Counted from the first letter of the stretch, positions 34,255 to 48,700 are shown. The stretch is DNA of 64,000 nt from Apoda limacodes (GCA_946406115.1 OX291551.1:13950001-14014000), one strand, 5' to 3'. The notes: generated by a model not told the origin, from the sequence alone. A program made the numbers and translations.

Positions 34255-34480
34255 ATTTTTAACCGATTTCAAAAAAGGAGAAGGATTTCTCAATCTGAAT
34301 TAGGATTTTTGTATTTTTTTTATGTATGTTCGCATAACTCCGTCATAAATAGATGGATTTTCAAAATCCTTTTTTTACTTTTCTGAGTAAGTCCCATATT
34401 AACGTAGTGAATTTAAAACTTAAACTTTTTGGCAAAAAAATTATTGGTGTTAAATTGGATCTGGTGAAACGCCTTTTATG
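34255..34480 (+). repeat. SINE-like repeat with AAAAAAGGAG start
   Basis: Begins TTAACCGATTTCAAAAAAGG and ends near GGTGAAACGCCTTTTATG. It is the reverse orientation of the repeat at 13622-13845 with matching segment order. Non-coding. Confidence 0.5.
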
Positions 34481-34763
34481 TTGATGATTGAACATTTTGT
34501 TACGAGTATCCATGTTTTTAGTGTAAAATAACCGGTACAACGATATCTAGCAACAGTAGTAAAAGGAATACTAGAACTATCTGATTATCATTACTTTTTA
34601 ATCTACATTCGTAGTATAAGTATAAGAAGAACAACATACCCGTAGTATGGCTACGGCAGGGACACATAGCGACAATATTGCGGAAACATCACGGCAACTT
34701 TAGAAGTAGAATCGGGCTTGGTTCAGTGCGTTCAGTTCAGTGTGTTCCCCAACCCCGGAAATA

Positions 34764-35123
34764 ATTACTAAGTGGGACTTATACTGATATGTGCAGACAC
34801 ATCTATAGATTACTAAGTGGGACTTATACTGATATGTGCAGACACATCTATAGATTACTAAGTGGGACTTATACTGATATGTGCAGACACATCTATAGAT
34901 TACTAAGTGGGACTTATACTGATATGTGCAGACACATCTATAGATTACTAAGTGGGACTTATACTGATATGTGCAGACACATCTATAGATTACTAAGTGG
35001 GACTTATACTGATATGTGCAGACACATCTATAGATTACTAAGTGGGACTTATACTGATATGTGCAGACACATCTATAGATTACTAAGTGGGACTTATACT
35101 GATATGTGCAGACACATCTATAG
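34764..35123. repeat. Minisatellite, eight perfect copies of a 45-bp unit
   Basis: Eight head-to-tail copies of 45 bp (ATTACTAAGTGGGACTTATA, then CTGATATGTGCAGACACATC, then TATAG) show no differences that I can see. 45 is a multiple of three and the unit has no stop in one frame of each strand. So long frames appear on both strands (plus from 34789 as MCRHIYRLLSGTYTD repeats; minus from 35209). The array is bounded by non-repeated sequence and has no spacers, so it is not a CRISPR. Perfect identity points to recent expansion or ongoing homogenisation (or an assembly effect). Confidence 0.95.
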
Positions 35124-35924
35124 ATTATTTGGCAAAAGGGCCTTACGAGTTCCCAGGTGGAATAGCCGAGACATCCTGGAAAAAACCTAAAAAAGGTCGA
35201 AATTTTCAAAAATAATCTTAGTTGCTTTATTTCGGGGCTAGGTGAATGGTTTTACTTCCATTTGAACCCATGAAGTAGTTTTCAACGGTTTTTCATCAAA
35301 ATGAGCCTTTTATTTTTTGATTATTTTTAAAGTTGGATAATTGTTAAACAAAAGTCAACGTTTCGCTTCGTGTAAACTTTAACCTAACTAAATTTAAGCA
35401 GATTGTGTCATAGCGATGTTTTTAATTGGTATAATTTTTTAAGTTTATAATTTTTAAAGATAACAATAAACTAAAAAATCTCTGTTTAACGTTAACTTCA
35501 ATTATTTATAGTTCATATGGTTATAGTTGACTGTGTTGCTTTAAACAATTAAAATCATTAGAACGATAATCTCATTAAATATTCTTCCTACAATTCACCA
35601 CAGCCGTAAAAAGCCACAGGCTGATTTGCAAAATACGAATTTTTAGCGGTTCATATGTCGAGAAAACAAAACTTTTTCATTTTATTGAAAGATGTTTGAA
35701 CAATTTGTACCCAAATCTTAATCTCTTTATCAGAGTCTGAACACTGACATACTTGTACTGTCGGACTCCCTCAAAACTTTATACCTATGATACCAAAGGT
35801 TGGTTACATGCAATGCAGAATTCCTGGATACCACAATATATTTGGTGTTTAAAATGTTAATTCCTTTTATGCACTCTGTCTTGAAACAACTGCAAGTCAC
35901 TCTCAGGTGCGGTAATGTAAACTT

Positions 35925-36115
35925 TGTCATCGGCATTGTGCATTATGCTATGACGTCACATGCGGTTTATGCCGCATTCGACGCATTGGCTGCACATGGA
36001 TGTGCTGTCAAAACAGTGAACGGCCATATTGTTTGTTTACATTTGGTGAAAAGAACGATTTCAATGCCTATGCGATGTCATAGCTCTCTCTCAATGCCGT
36101 TAACAAAACACAGCT
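35925..36115. repeat. Dispersed repeat, second copy of the family at 33715
   Basis: Same order of conserved blocks as 33715-33960, in the same orientation, about 2 kb further on. The region from 35124 to 35924 shows no other recognisable feature. Confidence 0.65.
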
Positions 36116-36714
36116 AGCGCGTGTTAAAAAGCAAAGGGGACAATAAACAGCCTTGGAAAACACCACGACATATAAAAGACTAATTTAACTGACTTTAAAA
36201 ATAAGGATTATGAACCCTTTTGAGTGGAAAGCTTTTGTGTCTGAGAAACATCAAGTGTGTTTTGTGCATATTAAGCATATTAGGTATATTTGCCGATTCG
36301 AAATTATAAGCTTTTTAGCTTTATAAAAAAGGGAGGAGGTTTTCGGAGTTAAGTTTGGTTAGAACCACTCTGAGGATTTTGTACATACTAACCAAAAATA
36401 TCAAAGCGTCTTTAACCGACATTCTAAAAAAATCGAATTCGGGCGGACGAAGTCGCGTAAAAAGCTAGATACATTATTATATCTTTAGTATCTTAACTAC
36501 TATGCTATCTATGTCTTTAGTATCTAGACTACTATGATATCCATGGCCTTGTTTATAAGCTACCTCTTTTATCATATTTATTGAAGTATTAAATACCTTA
36601 TCTAAACATAAGACAAGATACTTTTAGGAACCTGCCAAGTTCTTACAGCGTTTTTTGCTAAACCATTCATTTGACATTTAAGGTCTGTTGTGAAAAGTTC
36701 CATTTACAACTAAA

Positions 36715-39700
36715 ATGTTAAAGAATAAGTTATATTTGTATGGGGGTCAGGACATCGTCGTGCCAGCACAATTACATGCTGGACAATATATGTTGGATAA
36801 ACTATGGAAAATGAAAGATAGAGTGGCGATTGTAAGTATAACCCATTTGATACAAATTTTTTGGGAAACTGTAAGTTGATGTCATACAAATAGGTTTCTA
36901 CCAACAATTGCCATTTATTTTTATGATTTCTCTGTAATTTTTCGCACTTGTAAGATACTCACCATATTGAAATGGAATGAAAAATTATGTATAAGTACGT
37001 ATTGTAACGTTTATGTGTTCATATAAGCCAATAATAATACCCAATTCTAACATAACCGGGTGAGGAGCGCTGCCTAGGCGCTCTGATGGTGGAGACAGAC
37101 AAGTTGATGGTCGAATTAAGTAAAATACATGTTGTTCAGTTGACGATTGTGTATTGATTGAATTTATATTATTACAAAAGTTACTAATTCTATCTTACTG
37201 ACTAAGCATAACATGATTTACGTTACTCGTGCGACCTAATTAGACGGTCCACGTGAGGAAGTGCATTTCGCAATGCCTACATGTTGCACCCTCGAAAAGT
37301 ACAGAGTTACACAACCCTTTTGCAAAAAAAAATATTTAGTATAATTAATCTTAATAATAATATACAACTTAAAGTTAATTAATTATGGAATAATTTTGTT
37401 TTATTTTTATGTATTACATATTCCTTATTATACTTACATATTAATTTTTACATTAGGAGATAAGTCTTCTAAAACTACAATAGGACCTTTATAAATACAA
37501 TCTTATTTATAAAATTTTTCCGCCTGATGGTAAGCGGTCACCGTAGCCTATGGACGCTTACAACAATTGCATTAATATGCGCAGTATACCCTTTGTTAAA
37601 ACGATCATTACTCTTATTTTTAATGAAAAGTAGCTCTAAAATATTTAATTTTTTGCACAACTATTCGAGATCCTTCGCTAACGCCTCCTCAGACGATAAC
37701 GATCGAGTATCAAGAGAGATCGCAGATTGCCATGGTACGTAAGTGCAATAGTTTGCGTCACTTGAAATATTGTCAAAATTTCACAGTCGTTTTTTCATTT
37801 AAATTTGAACTGAAAATTAGTCCTGTTATATTATTTGGTCGTTTGAGTACTTCTACCACAGTAGGTTGATCAGGCCCACTGAGAGTCGAAGGCTCGGTAC
37901 GTTCGTCATAGTCACAGTCTAGTTGCTGACTCGCTAACTTCTTTTTTTGACCTCTAGTCAACACGGAAATTAAATGTTCGTGTGACTAATTTAGTCTTTA
38001 GACGTTACCGGAAGACGGCTAAACGCGTCTTCTGCTGCATTTAGTCGGCCCGGAACGAACTCTACTTTAAAGTCATACTCCTCTAAATACAATCTAAACT
38101 TTGTCAGTCGGCTGGATGGGTCGGTGAAGCCGAATAAATAAACAGAGGTCTATGGTCGGTAAAGATTTTAAATTTTCTACCATATAAATACGGTCTGAAG
38201 TGACGTACGGCCCATACAATCGCTAGCAATTCAAGGTCTATAATGGGATACCTAGTATGAGCTGGTATTAAGCTCTTACTAGCGTAAGCTACGGCATTGC
38301 CATTGCTATTTGATAAAACTGCACTGAGTCCTATTTTTCAAGCATCGGTTTGTAAATGGAGGTGACTCGGAAAAATCTGGGTAATCCAAAAATAGTACGT
38401 TAACATAAAGCTAATTTTAAATTTTGATATAGGCTCTCGCAATCACTAGTCCATTTAAATATAGCATTTTTCTTGCATAAGGCGTTTCACGGAAATACTA
38501 TGTCATCAAAACGTGATATGAAGCGACGGTAGTAGTTTGCGAACGCAACTAATCGTTTTACTTCGTCTGCATTATTTGGCCTTAAATAGCTGTTAATAAC
38601 TTTAATTTTTTTCTAGATCTGGAAATATACATTGTGATTTAAAATGGTGTCCTAAGTAAATAATTTCTTGTCTAAGAAACTCACACTTTATTGGGTTCAA
38701 TTTAAGGTTGACCTCACGTAATCGGTTCAGCACGCATATGAGATTTTTATTATGATGTTCCATAGATTTTCTTATGACAACTCAATCGTCTAAATAAATA
38801 ATTTATTGGCTTCTTGGTCTCTTGTGTTTAGAATTCTGGAAGGAATGCGTCCTTTATAGGGTTCCTATTCCGGCAATGACAATACCTTCTAAAATGTCGT
38901 GAGCTAAGTTTTACAATCTTCGCTTGCCGAACAAGGAATCAATTTCGTAATTTCACAACGAGGCAGTATCACGTGTACTTGCATGTACCTGTTGGGGCCG
39001 TTGCTTATGGGCATACATACGGTTATCCCGTTTTTCGATGAACTAAATGTTTCTTGTTCGTAGTTAATCACGGCGTTATATTTTCTAAAAAAATGATCAC
39101 CTAAAATACAGTTAGTTAAACCTGAGCACGATAGGTTCTTAAAAACATAAAATAAAAGGTTTCGCAAAAATTAACATCATTATGAACTAAATCTAAAATA
39201 ACATAAACCTCTGAAAAAAAATATTGTAGGAACGAAAAAAGTTTGCTCGGTGCATTCTAAGTACACTCAGCATTTGCGGTATTTTGCGAATATTGTACGT
39301 GTGCTACATTACGCGTGTGAAATTTTTCGTGACCTCGATAACGTGTGGAGCCTCTTGTGGGCAATAATCATAATTGTAAATATACTTACTATCCAGTGCG
39401 ATCTCACCAAATACGTAGAGGCTTATCCACTAGAGCACAAAGACACTGAGACAGTAGCCAAAGCTTTTGTGAACAACTTTTTATTGCCCTATGGTATCCC
39501 GACACAGATGCTGACCGACAAGGGTACCAAGTTTATGTCATCAGTGGAGATTGAGGCGTGTAGGTTACTAGATATTAAGAAATTAAGCTGTACCGCTTAC
39601 CATCACGAGACCTTAGGAAGCTTAGAAAATACGCACAAACGTTTAGGCGCCTACCTTAGGATCCATTTAATAATAATCTATACATATAATAAAATGGTAG

Positions 39701-42700
39701 GAGAGTCAAAACTGTACATTGAATATTTTTTTAAAAGAATACTTGGGGTGTGATCTACAATCGATACCGAAGCCAAAAATATAGTTTTTAGAATTTTTGT
39801 CTGTTTGTCTGTATGTATGTTCGGGATGAAATCAAAAAATACTGCAAGTAAATACTTCAAATTTGGCACGAATATTATTAAGAAGTCGGGTCAACATATA
39901 GGCTACATATAATCACGTTATTACCTACGGGGAACGAGCAGTGAACCTTTATTTCTTCAACGAATTCTGTAACAGTCGTCCGTTCAACCTTCCACATGTA
40001 GAGAGAGAGGCAGTTCGTAAGTGGTTTGATGTTAAGGCGCATATAGCAGCTAACTAGCACCGCTATTAGATATCCTCAATTTTCTCTTCGTAGAAAACGA
40101 ATTTCTTAAATTTTCTTAAATCCACTTTTAGCAAAAATGCCAACTACAACTCACAGATATTATTTAGAAACTATATAAAACCTTCTAAAAATAGCTTATG
40201 ACAAGCTTTATATTTGCGACATTTGGATTTAAGAAATTAGTTTTCTACGAAGAGTAAATTGAGGATATCTAATGGCGGCGGTAGTGGGGTGTAAGAGGGC
40301 CCTTAAGTCGTGTTGGCCCGCCATTGCTTCAGTAGCGATTTTGTACGGCCGCCACTACAGGATCGTACAGATTATTTGCAAGACAACATTTCCCATACAT
40401 TTTAATGTGTTCGCGAACGTACTAGAATCAACTGCGCGCACGCCACGTGTATTCGCAGGGCGCACATCGGTTCCCGCCTATTGTCGGTTTTTCGACAAAC
40501 GCTTTGAGTTCGCGCAGTGTAGTCAACCGATAACGATCGATAGGCAGTCGTTAAGTATGTCGAGACTCCAGCCCATGGACGGCTAACTCGCGACGGACCT
40601 GCCTACTGTCCGCGATATTTGAATTGTCAATTGTAATACTGGATGGAGATGACGACTGGGACTTTTTTTATACACTGGTGTAATAAAATAATTGAAACAC
40701 CAATATAGTCATGTACACTTCAAAATCAAACGGCTCCATGGCGTGCGCGCTGAACACTGCCGGGAATGGCCGGTGTTGAGGCGCGTAGACCGGCCACATA
40801 CATTCTTGTTGCATTACATCTTTGTTGCAAATAATCTGTACCAACTTTAACAGTCAACAGTAAAGATGTAGTTCCTCAGTTTTTGATGATGTAAGGTCGT
40901 GTTGACACGCGATCGCTTTATTTATTATCTACTATCTTTTTCCCGCGGTTGCGCCCGCCCAAAATTCGGTGGTCGGTGTAGGATTTCAACTATAGAAAAT
41001 ATATTCTCAATTATAGAAAAAAGCCGACGCTTGACGTTTTAAAGTTACCTATGTCCTTCCTACGGACTCAAACTATCTCCATGCCAAATTTTCCCGCGGT
41101 TCTGCCAGCCCTAAATTCGATTATCGGTGAAGGCTTTTAACAACAGGCAACTCCTCAATTAATGAAAAAAAACGACTCACACTTGAGGTTTTTAAGTAGC
41201 CTATGTCAGACAAATAGACAGACAGACAGATTTACTTTCGCACTAATGATATTTGTATGGACTACTTGTCCCAGAAAGAGCAGGTAAGAGCACTGCAGTA
41301 TAGACGACGTAAAGACGTGACGAAGCTTCCTAAATCCTGCCCAACCTAAATGGACCCTCTCCTTGTCGGCTTCTTTTTCGAAATAATTTTCCTTCAGGAC
41401 GACTACGTCCACTTTCCCAACTGGTCCTCTTCCCAACTCCTCCTCTTTCTGAACTCGTCTTCTACAAATAGCGCCACAACGGGTAATACAACGGGGAAGT
41501 AGCGTACCTAACTTGTACATTTTACAATCCGTCCGAATTCCTAATTAGTCCACTTTTTCACTCGTAAATATACGAGTGAAAAAGTGTCAACTATTTAAAC
41601 GACTCAGATAACGTTATCTTGTCTTTCAAAAACGTTTACCTACATTATTTTCAGTGTTGTTTTAAGGGTTCTGCAAGGAAACTTTATAAAAAATTAATAT
41701 AAAATACTAAGGTCTTTGAATTTTATAAAAATTTCAACTTGATATCTATTTTTAAGGAAAAGGGTCTTGACAGACAGCTGAACAAACGGACAGACGGAAA
41801 ACAAAGTGATCCTGGGTTTTCGTTTGAGGGACAGAACCTTTAAAATAAAAAATAAAAGTGATATTATAATAATTTTAATAACAAAAGATTAAAGATTATG
41901 CTAAAACTAAACTTATTTTGGATCTTAACATAAAAATGAATGGGAATGTTTTTATTAAATTGTGATAAACACTTCAATTTAATATGTATAATTCTTTTCA
42001 GAAAATTTATATAAGGAGATATTATAATTGCAATTATTTGTTTTCGTAGCTTTGAACATTGTCAAAATAAATATCTGCCGTTCTTCGGTTTTTTGAAAAT
42101 AGATGAAATATGCTCGTCATTATAAGGTGATCAAAATGAATGGCCTCTCTTTTTAAAATGCTGCAAGTGTAATAAAAATTACCCAAATTTCCTTTCCCAG
42201 AGAATTTCTGATTTAATCTTTGATGGTATCCTTCTGCTGAGTTGTTTGTTCTATGTTTATTTGTGCACAACTTAGCATATACTGTTCTTTTTAAACCACT
42301 GCTCTTCAAAATATTTCTTACATTTTTGCTATTCAAGGAAGTGGGCGGGTTAGGAAAGTGAATAAGTTTGGAACTGGATGAGTTAGGAAAGTGGACGAGT
42401 TGGGTAAGGGGATGAAGTCGTCCTAAAGGATGATTTTACCCAACTGCACTATAATATTATCGTCAGGTAATTGTAGGTGTGAGATTTACTCGCTGTTTAA
42501 ATTTACTTATGTCATGCACATTCCAGTTATCAAGACTTAAAGATATCAGTGCGATTGTAAATGTTGTTTCGAGGACATGATATCCCCCGTTTCACTCCTT
42601 TTTGTAGCTTGATAGGTCATGTTTGACTGTTTTGTAAAACTGATTTCGTTGTCGATTCACACAGACATCTCAAACACCTCGACGTATTGCCAGTCAACTT

Positions 42701-45700
42701 TTTCATAGTCCACAGAGGATCTTTCAAGAAAGGCAAGAAGATTTTCAATCTATTAGTCATAATGACCCTCGAAATAGCTTACAAGCGTAACAATAATTTT
42801 TCAGCTGGGTGCTATTGAAAATAGGTTTAAAATATAATGTATCAAAATCAAGAGCAGAAGTAGCTTTATGCCTATGAAGTTTTACCATATAAATAAAAAT
42901 GAAGTAAAGTGCCTACAATGCCGTTTTTGCCATATGAAAACAACATTTTGTACCAAGTCTGCTAAGTACATATAAAATATAAAAAATAAACACCTTTTAA
43001 CAAAAAATCAAACAGGCGCAAAATTCAAAAGTAAAAAATAATATAAATCTTTTTAGTTTTACCACGGGTTCTTATCCGAAAGAAAATAGAAATGATTTAA
43101 ATTCATATCAATAGATGGCGTTGTGTGTATCGATTTGTTATTTAGGTTGTTGTTTAATTGAAAAAGAAAAGTAACCGACCCATAAAAATTTTAGTTTTAT
43201 TATCAAAATGTCCCTTAAGCTAAGAAAAATGAAGTAATGGGCGCCTTTATTAAATTTTCGAAATTTTACATAAATTAAATGAGGTCGTTGTATTTTTAGC
43301 GGCAATAAATTAAACTACGTGCCGGTTTAGTTAATGAATTTTAACTATTGATTGATGGATGACGCTGTTCGCATGTTCTGAGTTTGACAACGACACACAG
43401 CGGTGTCATTGAATAAGGCGTACTTACCCACCAAATATAAAAAATAATATTTGGTATCTACCCACTTAAATACTTAGATATATTATAAAACAAACGCACG
43501 CAAGCGCGAACTTCGACCTCAGTAGAATTTGTTTCTTTTAGTTTTATCCTGGGTCGAATGATTCTAAGTTCTTAAAAATTTGCTTTGTGAAAAGGATAGC
43601 TCACTTTTAAAGAACAGCATGCCATCGCACAAGTGCTCCTACTTTACATGTGAAAACACTTCAGATAATACCGCTCACATTTTTAACCAATTTTAAAAAA
43701 AGAAGGTTCTCAGTTTGACCCGTATGTTTGTATATATGTTTTTCCGTGATAATCTCGCGTTTGGCTGAACCGATTTTGATACGGTTTTCAGAAAAGTATT
43801 TGTTACATTCTGGAGAAGGTTTTGGTATACAACAAATGGATACCCCGTGACATCGGCGTTTGCATCTATCCGCTAATAATTAAGCGATGCATTAGTTTAA
43901 CTCGACCGATTTTTGACAAAATTTTAGTACACTTACGAGCAAAAACTAGTTATAGTCACTTATATAAACGACGATATTTCATAAACTAGTAAAACAGAAG
44001 GTAGGTATATTAAAAGTAGTTTTATTTTACTCATAAATAATTAAATACGTTTTAGGTAATCGTCCTTTGACTTCACAGATATCATGAGATGTTTAGGAAA
44101 TATATTGTCGTCTATTTAAGTGACTAGTTATAAATCGACTACAAAAAAGGAGGTTTTGTTTGTTTCAAAGAGTTTACTTCCCAGATGGTCCCATGGTCAT
44201 CAGGTCAGGATATAATGATGGAATCCTGGAGAAATCGAGGGAACTCTTCAAATTTTTAGAGGCACACTTTATTAGCGATTAGTGTACGAGTAAATAAGTC
44301 AATAAGTCACTTAAAAGTAGGGATGTTCCGATTAGTCAGTAAAGCCGACTATCCCGCCACTTTCGTAGTCGGCGACAAGATGGCGACTATTCGGCAAAGA
44401 TTGCCAACTAGGACTGCGACTGGGAGGAATTGTCTTTGGTCGAACATTTAATCATAGAACCTAACTGAGGTATCAGGATTGGTTGACGTTATTGGTTGTT
44501 CATACTGGTAGTATTTGCTGTTTTTCCCTGCCCACCATGAGAAATTATCATTTGGCACTACTTGCACTTGGTTTTAAGGAAATCATTGTACAATTGGTCT
44601 AAAAAAATCAATACGCGAAACTTTCTTTTGCACAAAATCACCGCTAAATAATACTATACTAGGCGAAGTAAAAGAAACATGTTTCTTTTCACCCGCTTGC
44701 AGGCGGCGGTTGCCACTTGCGCGCGAGTCGTCTACTGTAAACGAAGAGTTACTGCTGAATACCCTTGAAACCGTAATCGGCTTCGCCGACTAATCGGTTG
44801 GTCGGTTAAAGTCATTGTCGGCACATCTCTACTAAACAGAAAAAAATAAAAACTTTTTAACAAAAACAAGGACCGACTTCAACCCGACTTACAGCATCTT
44901 GCACTAAAAAGTTAGAAATGAATTAAGAAATCTAATCTAAATTACAGTTAAAAGTTGGTTTCGTGCAATTGCTGTATGTTATAAACTGTCAGAGATAGAC
45001 CCCAACTTCGAATTGTAATTAAAAACAATTTTTTTAAAGTAATAATTTTTACCTTTTTAGTGCACCTTTTTGAAGTCTATATTTTATTCTAAACTTGGCT
45101 GTAGGATAGAAATGCATATGCATAGCATAAGTAAATGTTGCTTACTAGACCCCCTAACCAAATGTGCATTTCGACGTGGCTTCGTTATTCTACGGAGTCA
45201 CAGGCAAAAGCTACTTAAAAATATCTCAGGAATTTTAGATACCTAAACATCCATCACCTTTCGGACTCCTTCGTCCGACTCTTTTGTACGTAATATAACA
45301 TAATATTTATGATAATACGAATTCATTTTAAATTTTTAACCTCAACACCCACTAAATACTAGCTACTAACACAAAAACGTAGGATTTACAAAAAAGAATT
45401 TAACCACAAAACATCTGTCATTTAATAATAATTTGATAATTTAACCTTCAGGTTTGTTACATCCCTGTGTTTGTTGAGAATCTTTTCATTATTTACTATT
45501 TTAAATTATAAACCAGCCCAAAAAAATGTTATTAAATGTTATGCCTTTAAAATAAAAAAGATGCGATTTTCATATACCTACACATTAAACTAATTAAACC
45601 CACCTTTTTTCGTACGTGTAAAAAGCTTCCAAAATTACATATTTTAAATTTAAAACCTCAATACCAAATCTCCTGTAAATTACCTGACGCAAACAAAGGA

Positions 45701-48700
45701 ATTCGGTAGAAACTTTTAAAAACCTTTTAACCCCCCTAATCCGTACCTGTTGTAAAAAAATATAACGAAAAAAATAAAGTGCTCCTAGCTGTAGCGTTTT
45801 AGCTTTCGATTATAATTTTATTATGTACCTACCTACTTTTACTTATTAATTACGTACTCATTAGGTACCAAACCTAGTAATTTTCTTAACTTGCATAGAT
45901 ACCTACATTTCGGATCGTTGCCGATTGGTTAATAAAAAAACTGTAAAATAATAGTTAGGTATTTACTTTCATGACATATCTACATAAACACTATTATTTA
46001 AAATTTTAATAACTAGTTAAAAAATCTTATTTACTACCAACTACTAACATTACCTAGAAAATAATTAATTGACTGAAATCTCAGAGCTTATTGCTGGGGG
46101 CAAATTTATAGAATTGCAACTCTCCTCTTTAGACCTTTTTACTAAATCTTGAGAGGTAAGTCTTATTTGGCCCCAAAAAAGGCAAGATCCGAGTACTCGA
46201 CACTTTTTCGCAATAAACTTCCGCGTTTTACTACTTTATGATGAAAATATGTTGGATCGCGATGCGCAATGTTTTGTTGTATGGCTCGATATGTAGGTAG
46301 GACTTAGACACAGTTACCGCCATCTATTGATTTCAAAGAACCAGTTACCAGTATAACAGTAAGTATTCATCGAGAAACGCTAGATGTCGTTAGCTAACAT
46401 TTTCTAATGGCTGCTACTTACGGCATCTAGCGGCTAAGCAAAATAGCCCGAGTTACGGCGGTCCCATTTCATTGTATGGGATGAGGCATCTATACTAGTA
46501 TAGTATTATATAATCTGTAATATTGGTTACTAATTTTTAATTAGCATCAAACAAATAATCAACAAAACTTTCTAGGATATTGGCTAGCGTAAATACGCCG
46601 TTTTTGTGCAAATTTTGTGGCAAATGTATTAACATCTTAAGAATTAAAAAAAAACGGTTTGTACTCCGGGAGTGCCGGCTGAAGTGAAAACATACTAGCT
46701 AACATCACTTCGTATACATATTTTGCTTTTATTATAAATAATAATGTTTGTTCATTAGTTCACTTTTTTGACGTAGTAAATTTGACATCTCACTATGTCA
46801 TAGAATTAAAATCCCATATCTAACCTAATGTAAATAAAGGTCACATGTCCTGACGCTAGTTCCGTCTTACGAATTTTCGATCAGGTCCGTGTCTTGACGC
46901 GAGTTTAACATTTTTTCCAATTACAAAAAAAGTGCACAACGCCGCTAAAGAAGTTTTCGCTTCAAAAATTGTTATAAAATCTGCTTTTGTCTAGTTTTTT
47001 TTTTTGCAAATCACTTAGTGCTTTACTTAGTGATTTGCAAAAAAAAAAAAAATCTTGATATAACCTTTATTCATATATGCATTTTTTTAATTTTACATTT
47101 ACATTATTGCATCTATTTGTTAACAAATTTGGTTAAATAATTAAAATGTTATCTAGTTTATTGACTCTAAGTTGTAGCAAAGATTTAAAAACTGTAACTA
47201 TGAAATAGCCAAACTATAAAAACGTGAAATTCCATACAAAAAAAGTTAGGTTAAAAGGCGCCCTTATGATATAAACTACTTAAGAATTATGTAACTGATA
47301 CATCTCATAGTAATTTATATGACGTTGTATAATGATTTTCAGAAAATTAACATGCACATCGTTAGTATTACAGAAATCAGCATTCTAGCCTATAATATAA
47401 ATCTAGCCTATAATAGCCCTCTTAAAAAATAATTATAAATTTAATTTAATTCCGCATAAAATTTGGGATCGAATTAAGCTTATCAGGAGCCGATTTTTAG
47501 AAGAGCCGTGATTATTCCGTATGGTTATAATCTCAGCCTTGATGACACGAGGATATTCTTTGCAGCGCTATGGAATGAAGAATCGGTACCGGTTCCTTCA
47601 TCGCTAATACCCGTTACTATCCTGGAACAGAACTGGGTTACTCGTGTAAACCCTTACATGTTTGTACTCTACAGATCTAAAAAATACTAAAATCAATCTA
47701 CATCCCAAAATTTCAAATCTTTTGTTTTGACTAGGGCATGAATATCGGAATCTCGGAATATCGAAATCCCGGAATCTCGGAACGTTAAATCCGATATTAT
47801 AATTCCTATATTGAGTAGTCCAATATCGTAATATCGGAATTAGTCAAATATTCTGGTTAAATTTGAAAATAAGACGTAAATGGTGCCAGCCGGCGTTCCG
47901 TTGTGCGGGCGATTTGATACTGCTAACGAATGACGAGGACGAGAGTATTGAAAGGCAAATCTTCACTTCGTACAACGTCACCTCGCCTTGAACGAATTCC
48001 GAAATTTGTCAGTAATTGTCTCCTAGTAGAAGGGAAGCAGTTTCTAGATTTTTTATATATAGTATATAGTAGACACAAAATTGAAATTCGTGTTCAGTAA
48101 ACTTGAGAAGCAAAACACATTATCTTAAATCATGTCTCACTATGAACTTGCAAAGCTTAATACAAAAGATGACAATTAATAGCAGTAGTACCATTCCTAC
48201 CTTTATAATTCTTAAAATTTCTATTGGTTTCAAAAGGCGACAAATTTTTCAAACCAACGAGTAAAAAAGTAAATAATGCGTATTCATGTCCTAAACCTCA
48301 AATATGTATAATGCAAACCCTGTATGCACTGGAGCTGTCACAGACACAATGACTATTTTGAGGTAGCTTTATTACTTTCCGATTAAAGTAACTACCCAAC
48401 CACTACAAGGTGTGATATGACTTTTGACCAAGAATTTGAGAAAATATGAAGGCCTTGACTGTGGAAGCCAATTCTTACCTTTTTAAAATTATAGCTTATT
48501 AACTTGTGTGTGACAAAAACGGAAGGAGGGATTAGTGTATATAACATGCGTACAGAGTGTTTTACATAAGTTTTGTCTTAGTGTTGAAAGTAAGCGTGTT
48601 TTTCGTCAGCTGTAAATTTTTGATACATTGTCCGAAGTTTGCTTTTGCTGAAATGCTAGAAGCCTTTTATTTATTGAGAATGTTCTATCAAGTTTTTCTC

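Noticed and set aside
34764..35123. CRISPR-like regular repeat array
   Set aside because: Units are strictly head to tail with no spacers, and the genome is eukaryotic.
34700..35209. Long overlapping open frames on both strands (169 and 133 codons)
   Set aside because: They exist only because a stop-free 45-bp unit is repeated eight times; no start context, splice signal or domain supports a gene.
40272..40586. 104-codon frame in a GC-richer patch
   Set aside because: No domain or splice context; starts within a MITE arm.
47508..47690. 60-codon frame as an alternative first exon of the synthetase
   Set aside because: Phase and N-terminal pattern do not fit, whereas 36715-36831 fits both.
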